From assembly GCA_905221605.1 (NCBI GenBank), contig CAJNDS010002690.1, positions 1,105,491 to 1,169,490 on the forward strand: 64,000 nt of DNA, written 5' to 3'. The notes below the pieces were generated by a model. It worked only from the letters and a program-made list of their open reading frames with translations, made no database searches and was not told the DNA's origin. Below, piece after piece: positions 29,953-39,299 of this stretch. Numbering within the stretch: position 1 is the first letter of the stretch; each line of letters opens with the position of its first letter. Source of the DNA: Symbiodinium natans (taxonomy: Eukaryota > Sar > Dinophyceae > Suessiales > Symbiodiniaceae). A program made the position numbers and the translations under genes.

Positions 29953-30127
29953 TGGGCCTTAATAATTAGAACAGGCTTTGGGGTTATGATAGCATAAACA
30001 GAACCCTAAACCCTAAACCCTTATACTATATAGGGGGCCGCAATAATTAGAACAGGGTTTTGGGTCATTATAGGCTAATGATACAGGGGTCATAAGGGAA
30101 TACTATTCGCAATTAATCCGACCCCAA
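29953..30127. mobile_element. MITE-like family ATATAGGGGTCGGAAT, copy 2, rearranged around CCCTAAA
   Basis: TTAATAATTAGAACAGGCTTT at 29958 reappears as CAATAATTAGAACAGGGTTT at 30041, with CCCTAAA units between. The right part ATAAGGGAATACTATTCGCA and ATTAATCCGACCCC is the reverse complement of the copy at 23310. A poly-G run at 30153 follows. Confidence 0.6.
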
Positions 30128-30180
30128 GCCTCTAAGCCCACAGGCCAGAATGGGGGGGGGGGGGGGGGGGTTAAGCACAA

Positions 30181-30274
30181 AATGAGTTAGGGTTTAGGGT
30201 TTAGGGTTTAGGGTTTAGGGTTTAGGGTTTAGGGTTTAGGGTTTAGGGTTTAGGGTTTAGGGTTTAGGGTTTAT
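30181..30274. repeat. TTTAGGG array
   Basis: About thirteen near-perfect TTTAGGG units up to the border of the island at 30275. Confidence 0.9.
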
Positions 30275-30381
30275 GAGTTTCACATCTGGAACAGTTTCCA
30301 TTTCCGGAGTCGAGCCTCCAACACTTCTCAACGCAGCGCCTGGCGGCCGGAGGAGCGAGGTGACTGCCTTAGTTCCCTTAG
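30275..30381 (+). CDS. candidate exon, open in three frames
   Basis: Frames read TSGTVSISGVEPPTLLNAAP, EFHIWNSFHFRSRASNTSQR, or SHLEQFPFPESSLQHFSTQR. All are open for most of the length, so coding is plausible but the frame is undecided. Arrays of TTTAGGG lie on both sides. Confidence 0.4.
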
Positions 30382-30533
30382 GGTTTAGGGTTGAGGGGTT
30401 AGGGTTTAGGGTTTAGGGTTTAGGGTTTAGGGTTTAGGGTTTAGGGTTTGGGGGTTGGGTTCCCCCCTTGTATTTCTAGGCTGCTCCTGTGGGTCCAGGC
30501 GATTCAAAATCCCCGACCTTCGGCCGTCCACTG

Positions 30534-30751
30534 CTACTTGGAGGTTCATGGGTGCGTATATAACCCCAATTATAAACGGTTTAGGGTTTAGGGTTTAGGG
30601 TTTAGGGTCTAGGGTCTAGGGTTTAGGGTTTAGGGTTTAGGGTTTAGGGTTATAAGTCTACTTATAACCTACTTAGAGGACTTAGGGGACTTAGGGGGCT
30701 TTTAAGTACTGTCGTAGTTGGGGTTATAAAGTGCCCTGAACCTCCAAGTAG
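30534..30751. mobile_element. MITE family ACTTGGAGGTTCATGGTACT, copy 4, split by TTTAGGG array
   Basis: CTACTTGGAGGTTCATGG at the left and CCTGAACCTCCAAGTAG at the right. In the left arm, after CCCAATTATAAACG, about ten TTTAGGG units (30577-30651) intervene before TTATAAGTCTACTTATAACC resumes. Confidence 0.75.
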
Positions 30752-30780
30752 GCGTCAAGGTTGCATGGGGTGTTGGATTC

Positions 30781-30897
30781 AGGGCTAAGACCCAAAGTAG
30801 GCCCTTGGAACTTTTTGGGATTTAGGTTCCCTTATCAGCCCCTCAAAACCAAAAAGGGCACCCTGTCTTATTCCTCGGTTACTCCAGGGTCTAGGGG
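30781..30897. mobile_element. introner-like MITE (CTAGGACCCGGAGTAGGCC family), copy 2
   Basis: GGGCTAAGACCCAAAGTAGG, TAGGTTCCCTTATCAGCCCC, AACCAAAAAGGGCACCCTGT and TTACTCCAGGGTCTAG follow the order seen at 18122 and in WD40-gene intron 6. It lies directly beside the MITE ending at 30751. Confidence 0.72.
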
Positions 30898-30934
30898 TTT
30901 GGGGTTTAGGGTTTAGGGTTCGACTGTGGTGGCA

Positions 30935-31086
30935 GCCTGTCCACCTTTGCTGCGGAGACCGTGCTTCTCACATCCCCCCTCGGCCACCTAAGGTGGTTTC
31001 GCACAAGGGTGCCCAGGGCAAGGGAACACAGCACCACAGAGCTTTCTCTCAATTCAGCAATGCGCCTCAGCATACAAGTTTTCTGA
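30935..31086 (+). CDS. candidate terminal exon
   Basis: After TGTGGTGGCAG a 50-codon frame includes LSTFAAETVLLTSPLGHLRW and VPRAREHSTTELSLNSAMRL and stops at TGA 31084-31086. The opposite strand is open too but ends in repeat-derived residues. Family not recognised. Confidence 0.4.
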
Positions 31087-31859
31087 TTCGCTTGAACACT
31101 AAACCTAAACCCTGAACCTCTGCTGAAAAAGTGGATCTTCAAGGTTTGTTGTGGGGCGCCTTGCTTGAGATTCCTTGAACCTTGAACCCAGAAGAGGGGG
31201 TATAGAGTCGAGGAACGGATGATAAGACTGGGCCCTAAACCATAAACCCTAAACCCTAAACCCTTGGCTGGGGACCCCTTGAACCCCAAACTGCAAACCC
31301 TGTCATCCCTAAGCCCCGACCCTGACCTCAAACCCCCCAACCCTTGAGCACTCATAAGGGGGTTTGTTCAAAACCAATCTGAAGTCAGCCAAGAAGATTT
31401 GATTGAGGATTTAGGATTTAGCGTTACGATCGAGGGCTTGAGGCTTAGGGCTTAAGGTGCAGGTTAAGGGTTTGAGGTTTAGGGCTTAGGGTTTTTGATT
31501 CCGGTTGAGGGCGGTTTAGGGCTTGAAGGGTTTAGGGTTCTCCGAGGCCCCAGCCCTAAAACCCAGACAGGGAATTCTCCAGACCCGAAGCCCTAATCCC
31601 AAGTAGACCAAAGATCTAGGGCATGAGATCACACTTTGAGACTGCAGGTGCTGTTGATGGTTTTGGCGTTCAAGGTTTAGGGTTTAGGGTTTAGGGAGGG
31701 GGTCTTGGGGCTTTCAGAGGTTAACAGTATATTCTGAGCCCTAAATCAAAAGTCCGAAGACCTCAGATCCGAAGACCCTCCGACCCTCTAAAACGCAAAC
31801 CCCAAACCCTAAACCCTCAACCGGCCCTGAACCCAAAACCCTGCGACCCTACCAAACCG
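31087..31859. other. stretch without a firm gene
   Basis: Short CCCTAAA runs (31236-31265), scattered TTTAGGG units (31400-31540, 31675-31700) and low-complexity filler. No frame with credible borders. Confidence 0.5.
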
Positions 31860-31963
31860 CATTAATATAGAGGTCGAATAATTACTGCCCCTGTATAAAT
31901 ATACTATAGTACCCCCCCCCCCCCCCAAACCCTGTTCTAATTATTGAGGCACCTAAACTTGTA
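31860..31963. mobile_element. MITE-like family ATATAGGGGTCGGAAT, copy 3
   Basis: TTAATATAGAGGTCGAATAA and CCCTGTTCTAATTATTGAGG match the two ends of the copies at 23310 and 29953. A poly-C run sits at 31912. Confidence 0.6.
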
Positions 31964-32033
31964 GCCCTAAACCCTAAACCCTAAATCCTAAACCCTAACC
32001 CTTAAGGCCACTGTAGTAAATGGGGGGCGGCAG

Positions 32034-32091
32034 GTTTCTCTACTGCCCACCCCCGGCTGGCATCGGCGACCTTGCCTTGGTCAGGGGGAGG
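32034..32091 (+). CDS. candidate exon
   Basis: A GGGGCGGCAG acceptor, then FLYCPPPAGIGDLALVRG and G|GT at 32092. CCCTAAA left, TTTAGGG/TTTGGGG right (32110-32240). Confidence 0.42.
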
Positions 32092-32647
32092 GTAGGAGGG
32101 GGTTCGGGTTTAGGGTTTAGGGTTTGGGGTTTCGGGTTTGGGGTTTAGGGTTTAGGTTTTGGGGTTTAGGGTTTGGGGTTTTGGGTTTTTGGGTTTAGGG
32201 TTTGGGGTTTGGGTTTGGGGTTTGGAGTTTAGGGTTTGGGTTTTAACTTTGGGGTTTGTGCGTGGCCGCCCGAGTTCCCGAGTCCTTTGTATCCCTCCTA
32301 ACCCCATATCCCTCTGAACCCTCAAAACCCTAAACCCTAAACCCTAAATACCACTAACCCATAGAAACGGAGGTGGTTACAGCGCCCCCAAAACTCATTC
32401 CAGGTTGGCTGGGGCCCGGAACAGGGTTGTTGGTGTCTTACCAAGCCTCCTGGGACCCGCTGGGACCCTCAATTTGGTGGGCTTCTGTTTTGGAATTGGG
32501 CTGCTGTTGGCGGGTTCATTTACTAGTGTTTAGTTCGGGGGGTCTCCTTAGTTTCTTGCACTTCCCCTGTGGCTTGTTTGGATTCTTGCATACTGCACCT
32601 GCCTTTTGGGGCTTCCCGGCTTTCGGCGCAGAGGGATTTAGGGTTTA

Positions 32648-32761
32648 GTTATTCTGCGGCATGTGGAGCTTTTGCCAGTTGTGCTGGCGGAGAATGATGC
32701 AGAGACGCGATATACTGGCAAGCAAAAGGGTCTGTGTCAATTTGACATTTCATCGTCTTGA
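32648..32761 (+). CDS. candidate terminal exon
   Basis: The frame includes RHVELLPVVLAENDAETRYT and continues GKQKGLCQFDISSS to TGA 32759-32761. A 91-codon frame just upstream (32373-32648) is hydrophobic and may be a chance frame. CCCTAAA follows at 32780. Confidence 0.42.
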   Translation, partial: VILRHVELLPVVLAENDAETRYTGKQKGLCQFDISSS

Positions 32762-32859
32762 GTCCTGGAAAGTCATTTACCCTAAGCCCTAAACCATAAA
32801 CCCCTAAACCCTAAACCCTAAACCCTAAACCCTAAACCCTAAAGCCCTTGCAAGTGCAG

Positions 32860-32972
32860 GTTCCAGGTGAATTCACATCACTTCTCCAGGATGCGGCCAT
32901 TCTCTCCATAGGCTCCAGTAGTCATGTTGCTCAAGGCAGCAAGCAGAACCATCCCCCCCTTTACAATCCCTG
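32860..32972 (+). CDS. candidate exon
   Basis: CCCTAAA array (32780-32842) left. After CAAGTGCAG the frame reads VPGEFTSLLQDAAILSIGSS and continues HVAQGSKQNHPPLYNPW to G|GTTTAGGGG. One of the better supported islands. Family not recognised. Confidence 0.52.
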
Positions 32973-33125
32973 GTTTAGGGGTTTAGGGGTTTAGGGGTTT
33001 AGGGTTTAGGGTTTAGGGTTTAGGGTTTAGGGTTTAGGGTTTAGGGTTTAGGGTTTAGGGTTTAGGGTTTAGGGGTTTAGGGTTTAGGGTTTAGGGTTTA
33101 GGGTTTAGGGTTTAGGGTTTAGGGG
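32973..33125. repeat. TTTAGGG/TTTAGGGG array
   Basis: Roughly twenty units, seven- and eight-base forms mixed, starting right at the exon border. Confidence 0.9.
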
Positions 33126-33343
33126 TTAAAGACTCATTCAAAACTACCCTTTGTGTAGGGCTACATTGTGTCGCGCTCGGCATGGCAATAGGTCCTTCCA
33201 TCCATTCCATTTCATCGTTTAAGCCGCAAAACGTCAGCTGTTTCACGGCCAGTTATGCTTGACCCAAAACCCTATAGACCCCTAACCCCTAACCACGAAA
33301 CCCTGCATCCTAAACCCTATAAACCCGAAACCTAAGCCCTAAG

Positions 33344-33427
33344 CCGTGTACAAGCTCTCCTGCACTGACAGAGGTTCTGCCGTTGTCGTCGTGTTTGTCA
33401 GCGCGAGCCCGGGCCCTGAGAAGGCAG
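33344..33427 (+). CDS. candidate exon
   Basis: After CCCTAAG the frame reads VYKLSCTDRGSAVVVVFVSA and continues SPGPEK to CAG|GTTTGG. CCCTAAA left, TTTAGGG right. Possibly an upstream gene's exon; it is not needed by the WD40 model that follows. Confidence 0.5.
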
Positions 33428-33457
33428 GTTTGGGGTTGAGGGTTTAGGGTTTGGGCT

Positions 33458-33489
<32 letters not shown>

Positions 33490-33685
33490 GGTTTAGGGTT
33501 TAGGGTTTAGGGTTTAGGGTTTAGGGTTTAGGCCCGTTTAGGCGGCTTAGGGACTTGCAATTCTACTTTGTACCGACTTTCTCTGTCCCACGCATCGTGG
33601 CTCCCTTGGCTCCATACTAGGTAGGCGCAGGCAGCGGATTTTGAAGGAAGTAATTGCTGCCTGTGCTTTCCGCCGTTTTTTTCCA

Positions 33686-36600
33686 ATGCTCGACCAATGG
33701 CAGTCAAACTGCGCATGCTTTCGCTGGAGGTGGGCGGTAGGCTTCTTGTTTGTGGTGGGCGTCTATGGTCAGTTGCAAGCAGTGCTGACCCTCTCCGGCG
33801 GCCACACCGAAAGAATCCGTGCAGTCGATGCTGACTCTAGGCAGGACCTAAGCCCTAAACCCTAAACCCTAAACCCTGTATGAACGCTAAACCCATAATT
33901 GGCCAACCAAGGACTTCACCCAGAAGCAAGCCATCTCCGGTGGTGGCTTGTCGAGCGACTTCAATGTGATCCACTGGGACCTTACTTCAGGATCGGACCC
34001 AGGGTTGGTCTTTTTGTTTAGGGGGTTTAGGGGGTTTAGGGTTTAGGGTTTAGGGTTTAGGGTTTAGGAGTTACCCCAAACCCCTAAACCCTGGGATGTT
34101 CACCCTTATTCTAACAGTCCTTCATGTAGGGATTCTGAATTAGGGGGTACTAGAATCCCTACTAAGGACTGTTAGTATCAGGGGGAACATCCCAAACCCT
34201 AAACCCTAAACCCTAGACCCTAAACCCTAGACCCTAGACCCTAAACCCTAAACCCTAAACCCTAAACCCTAAACCCTAAACCCTAAACCCTAAACCCTAA
34301 ACCCTAAACCCTAAACCCTAAACCATAAACCAACCTAAATGCCTCAACCCTCAACCGTAAACACTGCTGTTTCGGGCGGTTAGGGCTCAGGACGGTTTCG
34401 GGCTCAGGGCTTTACTCATGGTACAGGAGCTTCAGGCAACCCTAAAAACCCTAAAACCCTGAAACCCTAAAAACCCTAAAAACCCTAAAACCCTAAAACC
34501 CTAAAAACCCTAAAACCCTGAAACCCTAAAACCCTAAAAAAACCCTAAAACCCTAAAATCCCTGACACCCTAAAACCCTAAAACCCTATAGGGTCTTAGA
34601 GGTTTGTGGGTTCAGGAGCAATTCTCCACACACTGAGTGGGCACACAGACGATGTCAGGGTCGTCTCTGGCAACTTTGAGGCCAACCTTGCCTTCACGGG
34701 CGATTGGGACGGGAACCTTTTCCTGTGGCTCGGATGCACAGTAGTAAGCATGCCCCTGAAGTACCCTTAAGTATTCTCTTGTTTTACACAGGCCACACAG
34801 GCCACCTCTTTTTCAAAGGCGCGTGACAAGCTTCAAGAAAAAGAAAGCTTCCCTTCTCTGTTTACTCCTTGAGGCTACCGGCCAACCGAGGTGGGATCTC
34901 GCAACAGGGCAAGTCATCCCAACCACCTTCACGGGGCACAGCACCGGCGTAACTGCACTCGAGGCCAACTGGCAGGGCACGGAGGCTCTCACGGGTGACG
35001 TGAGCGGGAATGTGATCCTGTGGGACCTCAATTCCGGGGCTGCCCTGTCCACTTTCACGTCTCATACAGCCCAGGTGACCGAGTTCTCGGTCGACTGGGG
35101 GAGTAGGCTAGGCATCTCCTGCAGCTACGATGCCACCGTGAAGGTTATGGATCTTGCTGCAGGCTCCATCACCGTGACGATGCAGCCAGAGTTCGGCAAA
35201 ATCGTCTCTTGCCAAGGGGACTTCGGTTTGATGCAGGCTGTCGCTGCTGGCGATGATTCGAAGGTGTTCTTCTTAGACTTGAACACGGGAAGCACAATCC
35301 GAACCATCACGGGCCACCTCAATGGCATCCGCAATGTCAGAGCTGACTTTGCGACGATGAGGGCCTTGACGGGCAGTATCGATCAAACTGCCATCTACTG
35401 GGATCTCAACACAGGATAGGGCTCTTGTTGAACTTACACAAAAATGTTTCCACAGTAGGGTCATTGTGTACATATATATATATATATAACATATTTTTTT
35501 ATGTTTTTTTTTAATATTATTTATACTTGTACTTAGTTTTTTACATATATATATATATACACAAATGGTCACGTACTCATTCATAGTTAATACCAGATAA
35601 ACATCATAGCCTCATTATCCCAATATTTTCATGTGCGTTCCTACACAAGAACCCACAGGCCCCTAAACCCTAAACCCTAAACCCTAAACCCTAAACCCTA
35701 AACCCTAAACCCTAAACCCTAAACCCTAAACCCTAAACCCTAAACCCTAAACCCTAAACCCTAAACCCAAAGGCTTGTCCATCCACACGCTCAGCGGTCA
35801 TACCAGCACCATCCAGCGGGTTGAAGCTGATTGGAGTGAAATGCGAGCTTTGACAACAGGAAACGATGCTGGGTCGGCCTTTGGGGATGTTTTGACGTTT
35901 CCATTTTCAGGGTTTAGGGTTTAGGGTTTAGGGTTTAGGGTTTATGTTAAGTTGCAAGTGGTCATCCGAGGATGGGAAGCTGATCCATTGGAACCTGGAC
36001 ACTGGCGCATCAATCACCGAGGTGACCGCTCATACAGATACTAGGACCCGTTTAGGGTTTAGGGTTTAGGTTTAGGGTTTAGGGTATAGGGTTTAGGACG
36101 GGAGTAGGCCCTTTTTCCTTTTTTTAGGATTGGGGTTCCCTTATAATCCCCTTAAAACCAAAAAAGGGTACCCTTTTATTCCTAGGCTACTCCCGGGTCA
36201 AGGATAGGGTCCCTGCCCTGGTCGTGGACTTCTGCAAAGGTGATGCCCTCACAGGAAGTCGGGATATGAATGGCATCTACTGGAGCTTCGGTGACGGTTC
36301 AACAGCCTCGCATTGCTCCACAGCAACACAGACATCGTCGGTGACGGTTACAACGTCGACGTCTGTGACCTCAACGCAGACAGTGTCCACGTCTGAGACC
36401 TCAACGCAGACAGTGTCGACGTCTGAGACCTTAACGCAGACAGCGTCGACGTCCGGGACTTCAACGCAGACAGGGTCGACGTCTGTGACCTCAACGCAAA
36501 CAGCGTCGACGTCTGAGACCTCAACCCAGACAGCATCGACGTCGGAGACGTCGACGCAGACATTGTCGACATCCACGACTGCAACGCAGACAGTTTCGAC

Positions 36601-37228
36601 GTCTGAGACTTCAACACAGACGGTGTCGACTACGTGGACATTGACTGCAACCCAGACTCTGACATCGACCTTGTCGACAACTAAGACGTCGTTCACGGTG
36701 TCGTGGACGTCCACAACTACACAGACGGCGACAGGAACACAGACATCCACAATGTCGTCGACCATGTCGGTCACGTCTACGAAAACGCGGTCATCGTCTA
36801 CAACACAGACATCGACATCGTTGACAGCCACGACGTCGACGACGGCATCGTGGACGGCCACATCGGCCACATCTACATTGACATCGACTAGGCTGTCATC
36901 GACGGCAACGCAGACATTGACATCTTCCATGCCTGCAGCCACAACACTGACTACGTTGACCTCGAATGATCAAGCAGGTGTGGTTGCTGCCATCGTTATT
37001 GGTTCGGCTGCAGTACTTGGCACGGGCGCAGCCTTTGTTGGCGGTGCCTACATGTTCAGCACCACGTTGACACAGCCAAGCGTGATTCCGACCAATGGTG
37101 CGGAATCACTGCAAACAGTTGAGATTGCCGCGGAGGTCGAGAATACCATCTCCCTGGACATTGACATTCCGGACTTGTTGAACGAGTTTGACCTTATCTC
37201 TGTACATGATGACGGCTTCGGCATTTGA
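33686..37228 (+). CDS. secreted/type I membrane WD40 protein with Ser/Thr-rich stalk, seven-exon model
   Basis: Exons: 33686-33832, 33912-33990, 34616-34724, 34891-35414, 35773-about 35850, about 35959-36036, 36203-37228. Phases agree across introns 1-4 and 6; the exon 5/6 join is unresolved. ATG 33686 gives an N-terminus with a hydrophobic stretch (WAVGFLFVVGVYG, residues 16-28), likely a signal peptide. About eight WD40 repeats follow, each with GH-x(n)-AD...ALTG...WDL-x-TG (for example GHSTGVTALEANW and SGNVILWDLNSG). Then comes a stalk of repeated STSETSTQT units, a transmembrane helix (VVAAIVIGSAAVLGTGAAFV, about 36979-37056) and an acidic tail ending DDGFGI. The propeller should face the outside or a lumen, unusual for WD40. 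Introns 1, 2, 4 and 6 seem to begin with GA; intron 3 has GT. Function unknown; adhesion or surface recognition is a guess. Confidence 0.78.
34092..34194. mobile_element. MITE family GGGATGTTCCCCCTTAT, copy 2, in WD40-gene intron 2
   Basis: CTGGGATGTTCACCCTTATT and CTAACAGTCCTTCATGTAGG at the left mirror CTACTAAGGACTGTTAGTAT and AGGGGGAACATCCCA at the right. Placed between a TTTAGGG (34018-34070) and a CCCTAAA (34195-34325) array within one intron. Confidence 0.75.
34195..34590. repeat. CCCTAAA and CCCTAAAA arrays at the 3' side of WD40-gene intron 2
   Basis: CCCTAAA/CCCTAGA units to 34325, then eight- and nine-base CCCTAAAA(A) units at 34440-34590. The acceptor TTTGTGGGTTCAG follows at 34603-34615. 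Confidence 0.9.
35415..35772. other. WD40-gene intron 4 with AT hairpin and CCCTAAA array
   Basis: It begins GATAGGGC and holds two TATATATA runs (35471-35488 and 35546-35562) that could pair around a T-rich loop. It ends with about fifteen CCCTAAA units (35662-35768) and AAAG. Confidence 0.65.
36037..36202. mobile_element. introner-like MITE forming WD40-gene intron 6
   Basis: The intron starts GATACTAGGACCCG and ends CTACTCCCGGGTCAAG, terminal inverted repeats of the element seen at 18122 and 30781. GATA occurs at the intron start (36037) and at the start of the next exon (36203), like a short target-site duplication. Removing it joins CATACA to GATAGGGTCC in frame inside a WD40 repeat. 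A TTTAGGG array (36052-36096) splits the left end. Confidence 0.75.
36311..36960 (+). repeat. coding tandem repeats of the stalk
   Basis: Diverged 30-bp units with a GACGTCTGAGACCTCAACGC theme encode STSETSTQTV-type decapeptides (about 36350-36630), fading into irregular TSTTTQT sequence. A long antisense frame through the same stretch is a by-product of the repeat. Confidence 0.85.
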
Positions 37229-37565
37229 TGAATGCCTCTGTTCTCAATGTCAAAGCTCAAAGTCTTTAAAAGCCTATGTGAGCATGACCTGTGAGGGATA
37301 CATTTTTTAATTGTTGCTGCACTTATTCTTAGCCTTGTGTGCCATTTGGGCGCATGAGCTCATGTTGAATGCGTAGAGTAGGCCCAAAAAAATGCCTACG
37401 TTCATTTGCTGATCGAATCTTTTAAAGCTCTTAGAGCTACGATCCAGATTTCGCAAATAGCAGGGGTACCATTCCTTCCTAGTCCCTAAAACCTGCTGTA
37501 GATATCACGCGAGCAAAAACAAAGGCACTAGCGCCATCCCCTGGGGGCGCGTGCTTGGTCTTCAG
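37229..37565. other. presumed 3' UTR and intergenic
   Basis: More AT-rich than the coding part, without arrays. A polyadenylation signal could not be called. Nothing else seen. Confidence 0.4.
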
Positions 37566-37640
37566 GACGCTGAAGAGTTTTACATGTCTGGCCAGGAACC
37601 TGGACAGACCTGCTTGGCCTACGAGAGCCCCCTGAAATGA
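37566..37640 (+). CDS. candidate terminal exon
   Basis: After GGTCTTCAG the frame reads DAEEFYMSGQEPGQTCLAYE and continues SPLK to TGA 37638-37640. A second small frame overlaps its end (ATG 37637 to TAA 37732, including KKGQLADHDLICTVLRVP). Either could be an exon; family unknown. Confidence 0.42.
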   Translation, partial: DAEEFYMSGQEPGQTCLAYESPLK

Positions 37641-37726
37641 AACAACGACGTCAAGACCTGGACGCCATGTGCACGAAGAAAGGGCAGCTGGCTGACCACG
37701 ATTTGATCTGCACCGTGCTTCGTGTG

Positions 37727-38150
37727 CCCTAAACCCTAAACCCTAAACCCTAAACCCTAAACCCTAAACCCTAACCCTAAACCCTGAAATCCCTAAAACC
37801 CCTAAAATCCCCAAACCCTGAAAACCATTGAAAACCCTAATCCCTAAAAACCCTGAGTCACTGCAGCGGGGGTTGCTGCTCAGGAACCTACCCCCTAAAC
37901 CCTAAACGCTAAACTATGAAGACATGGAAAATGGCTGAATTCTCGCGGTTTCGGGTTCGGGTTTAGGCTTTAGGGTTCAGGGTTGAGGGTTTCGGGCTAG
38001 GGTTTAGGGTTTAGGGTATGAATAGTTGAACAAAATTCGCAAGGAGTCCTTCTGGACCCAGCGTTGCCTCAGATTAGGGTTTAGGGTTTAGGGTTTAGGG
38101 TTTAGGGTTTAGGGTTTAGGGTTTAGGGTTTAGGGTTTAGGGTTTAGGGT
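37727..38150. repeat. CCCTAAA then TTTAGGG arrays
   Basis: CCCTAAA at 37727-37790, degenerate units to 37900, TTTAGGG at 38000-38018 and about eleven units at 38073-38150. A short island at 38030-38072 (NKIRKESFWTQRCLR) may be a mini-exon. Confidence 0.7.
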
Positions 38151-38213
38151 TGGCCCGAAGTGTTCACAGTTAGTCGTCCCTTCCTGGGTGTGGTTCCTGC
38201 AATTCGTTTCAGG
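38151..38213 (+). CDS. candidate exon
   Basis: The frame reads WPEVFTVSRPFLGVVPAIRF between two TTTAGGG arrays, ending near CAG|GGTTTAG. No family recognised. Confidence 0.4.
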
Positions 38214-38322
38214 GTTTAGGGTTTAGGGTTTAGGGTTTTTGGGGTTTTGGGGTTTGTGGGTTTAGGGTTTAGGGTTTATGGGGTTTGGGGTTTGGGGTTT
38301 AGGGTTTTAGGGTTGCCCGCAG

Positions 38323-38413
38323 CTCCTGTACCATTGAGGAAAGCCCTGAGCCATGTCTCATCTACTTGCCAAATCCTGAGCAGACGAGTAAAGCAACCTC
38401 CAAGCTTGTTTGA
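38323..38413 (+). CDS. candidate exon
   Basis: A TTGCCCGCAG acceptor, then CTIEESPEPCLIYLPNPEQT and SKATSKLV to TGA 38411-38413. Another frame through the same island is open and longer (starting in the repeats), so the choice is uncertain. Confidence 0.38.
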
Positions 38414-38458
38414 AGATATAATCCCTCCAGTAAGACATTCGCCTGCCTTATGGTTTAG

Positions 38459-38700
38459 GGTTTAGGGTTTAGGGTTCCCAAAACCCTAAACCTTAAACCC
38501 TAAACCCTAAAACCTAAACCCTAAACCCTAAACCCTAAGCCCTAAGCCCTAAGCCCTAAACCCTAAACCCTAAACCCTAAGCCCTAAGCCCTAAGCCCTA
38601 ACCCCTAACCCCTAAACCCTAAACCCTAAACCCTACACTAAACCCTAAACCCTAACCCTAAACCCTAGGGCTTAGGGAACTCTAGGGTTCAGGGAACCCT
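38459..38700. repeat. CCCTAAA/CCCTAAG arrays
   Basis: Near-continuous CCCTAAA, CCCTAAG and CCCTAACC units between 38478 and 38665, with blocks of CCCTAAG. Confidence 0.88.
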
Positions 38701-38733
38701 GAAGCCCCCAATGCCTGGACAACCGCGGCTCAG

Positions 38734-38799
38734 GATCTCGACAGGGAGAGCTGTGCTGGCGCCCTGCCCGCCCAAACGCGTGCTCCTCATCCATATTGA
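38734..38799 (+). CDS. candidate terminal exon
   Basis: A CGCGGCTCAG acceptor, then DLDRESCAGALPAQTRAPHP and TGA 38797-38799. CCCTAAA left. Confidence 0.35.
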   Translation, partial: DLDRESCAGALPAQTRAPHPY

Positions 38800-38867
38800 G
38801 AGTCCCTCATAGGAAATCCTTCTTTGGACAAATCTAAATCCTTCAGCCCTAAACCTTAAATTTTAAG

Positions 38868-38969
38868 GGCGCAAGCGCCCGTGTGCGCCAGCGCATTTTG
38901 GCTGTCAAGGCGAAATTTGGCAACGCCAAGCAGCACAAGCATAAGAAAATTGGTTTCGGACTACGATAG
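38868..38969 (+). CDS. candidate exon, Lys-rich
   Basis: After AATTTTAAG a 33-codon frame includes ILAVKAKFGNAKQHKHKKIG and stops at TAG 38967. A second Lys/Arg-rich frame continues from about 38955 to about 39150. Could be a basic nuclear or ribosomal-type protein; not recognised. Confidence 0.33.
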   Translation, partial: GASARVRQRILAVKAKFGNAKQHKHKKIGFGLR

Positions 38970-39299
38970 CAAAGAAGGCGCGCAAGCGAGCTTCAAGTAA
39001 ACTGAGGACATGGACACATAGGACAGAGCCAGCTTTCTCTCAACGGTCCCCCTATACAGGGGTCCAACAAGCTGCCAAACAAAAGGCCCCCAAAAGGCTC
39101 CCACAAAAGATTCCAAAAATGCATAGCACTTCCAGATCTTTCGAATCGAATTAGGGTTTAGGGTTTAGGGTTTAGGGTTTAGGGTTATATCTCCAAATAG
39201 GCTCCAAAAAAGGGGCCCCGGGAAAGGTGGTCTTGCCGAAACACGCAAAGAATGGCTTCCAAAAGGATCCAACGGCTCCGAAGAAGCTGAAGGATCTGA

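Noticed and set aside
36277-36942. Asp/Val-rich 221-codon protein on the minus strand
   Set aside because: An antisense shadow of the Ser/Thr stalk repeats of the WD40 gene, which has signal peptide, propeller and transmembrane context on the plus strand.
38889-38912. Relic of the dinoflagellate spliced leader (GCATTTTGGCTGTCAAGG)
   Set aside because: The core CATTTTGGCT and CAAG are present, but the 5' part and spacing do not match; a similar core at 59088 also lacks context. Ten bases may match by chance.
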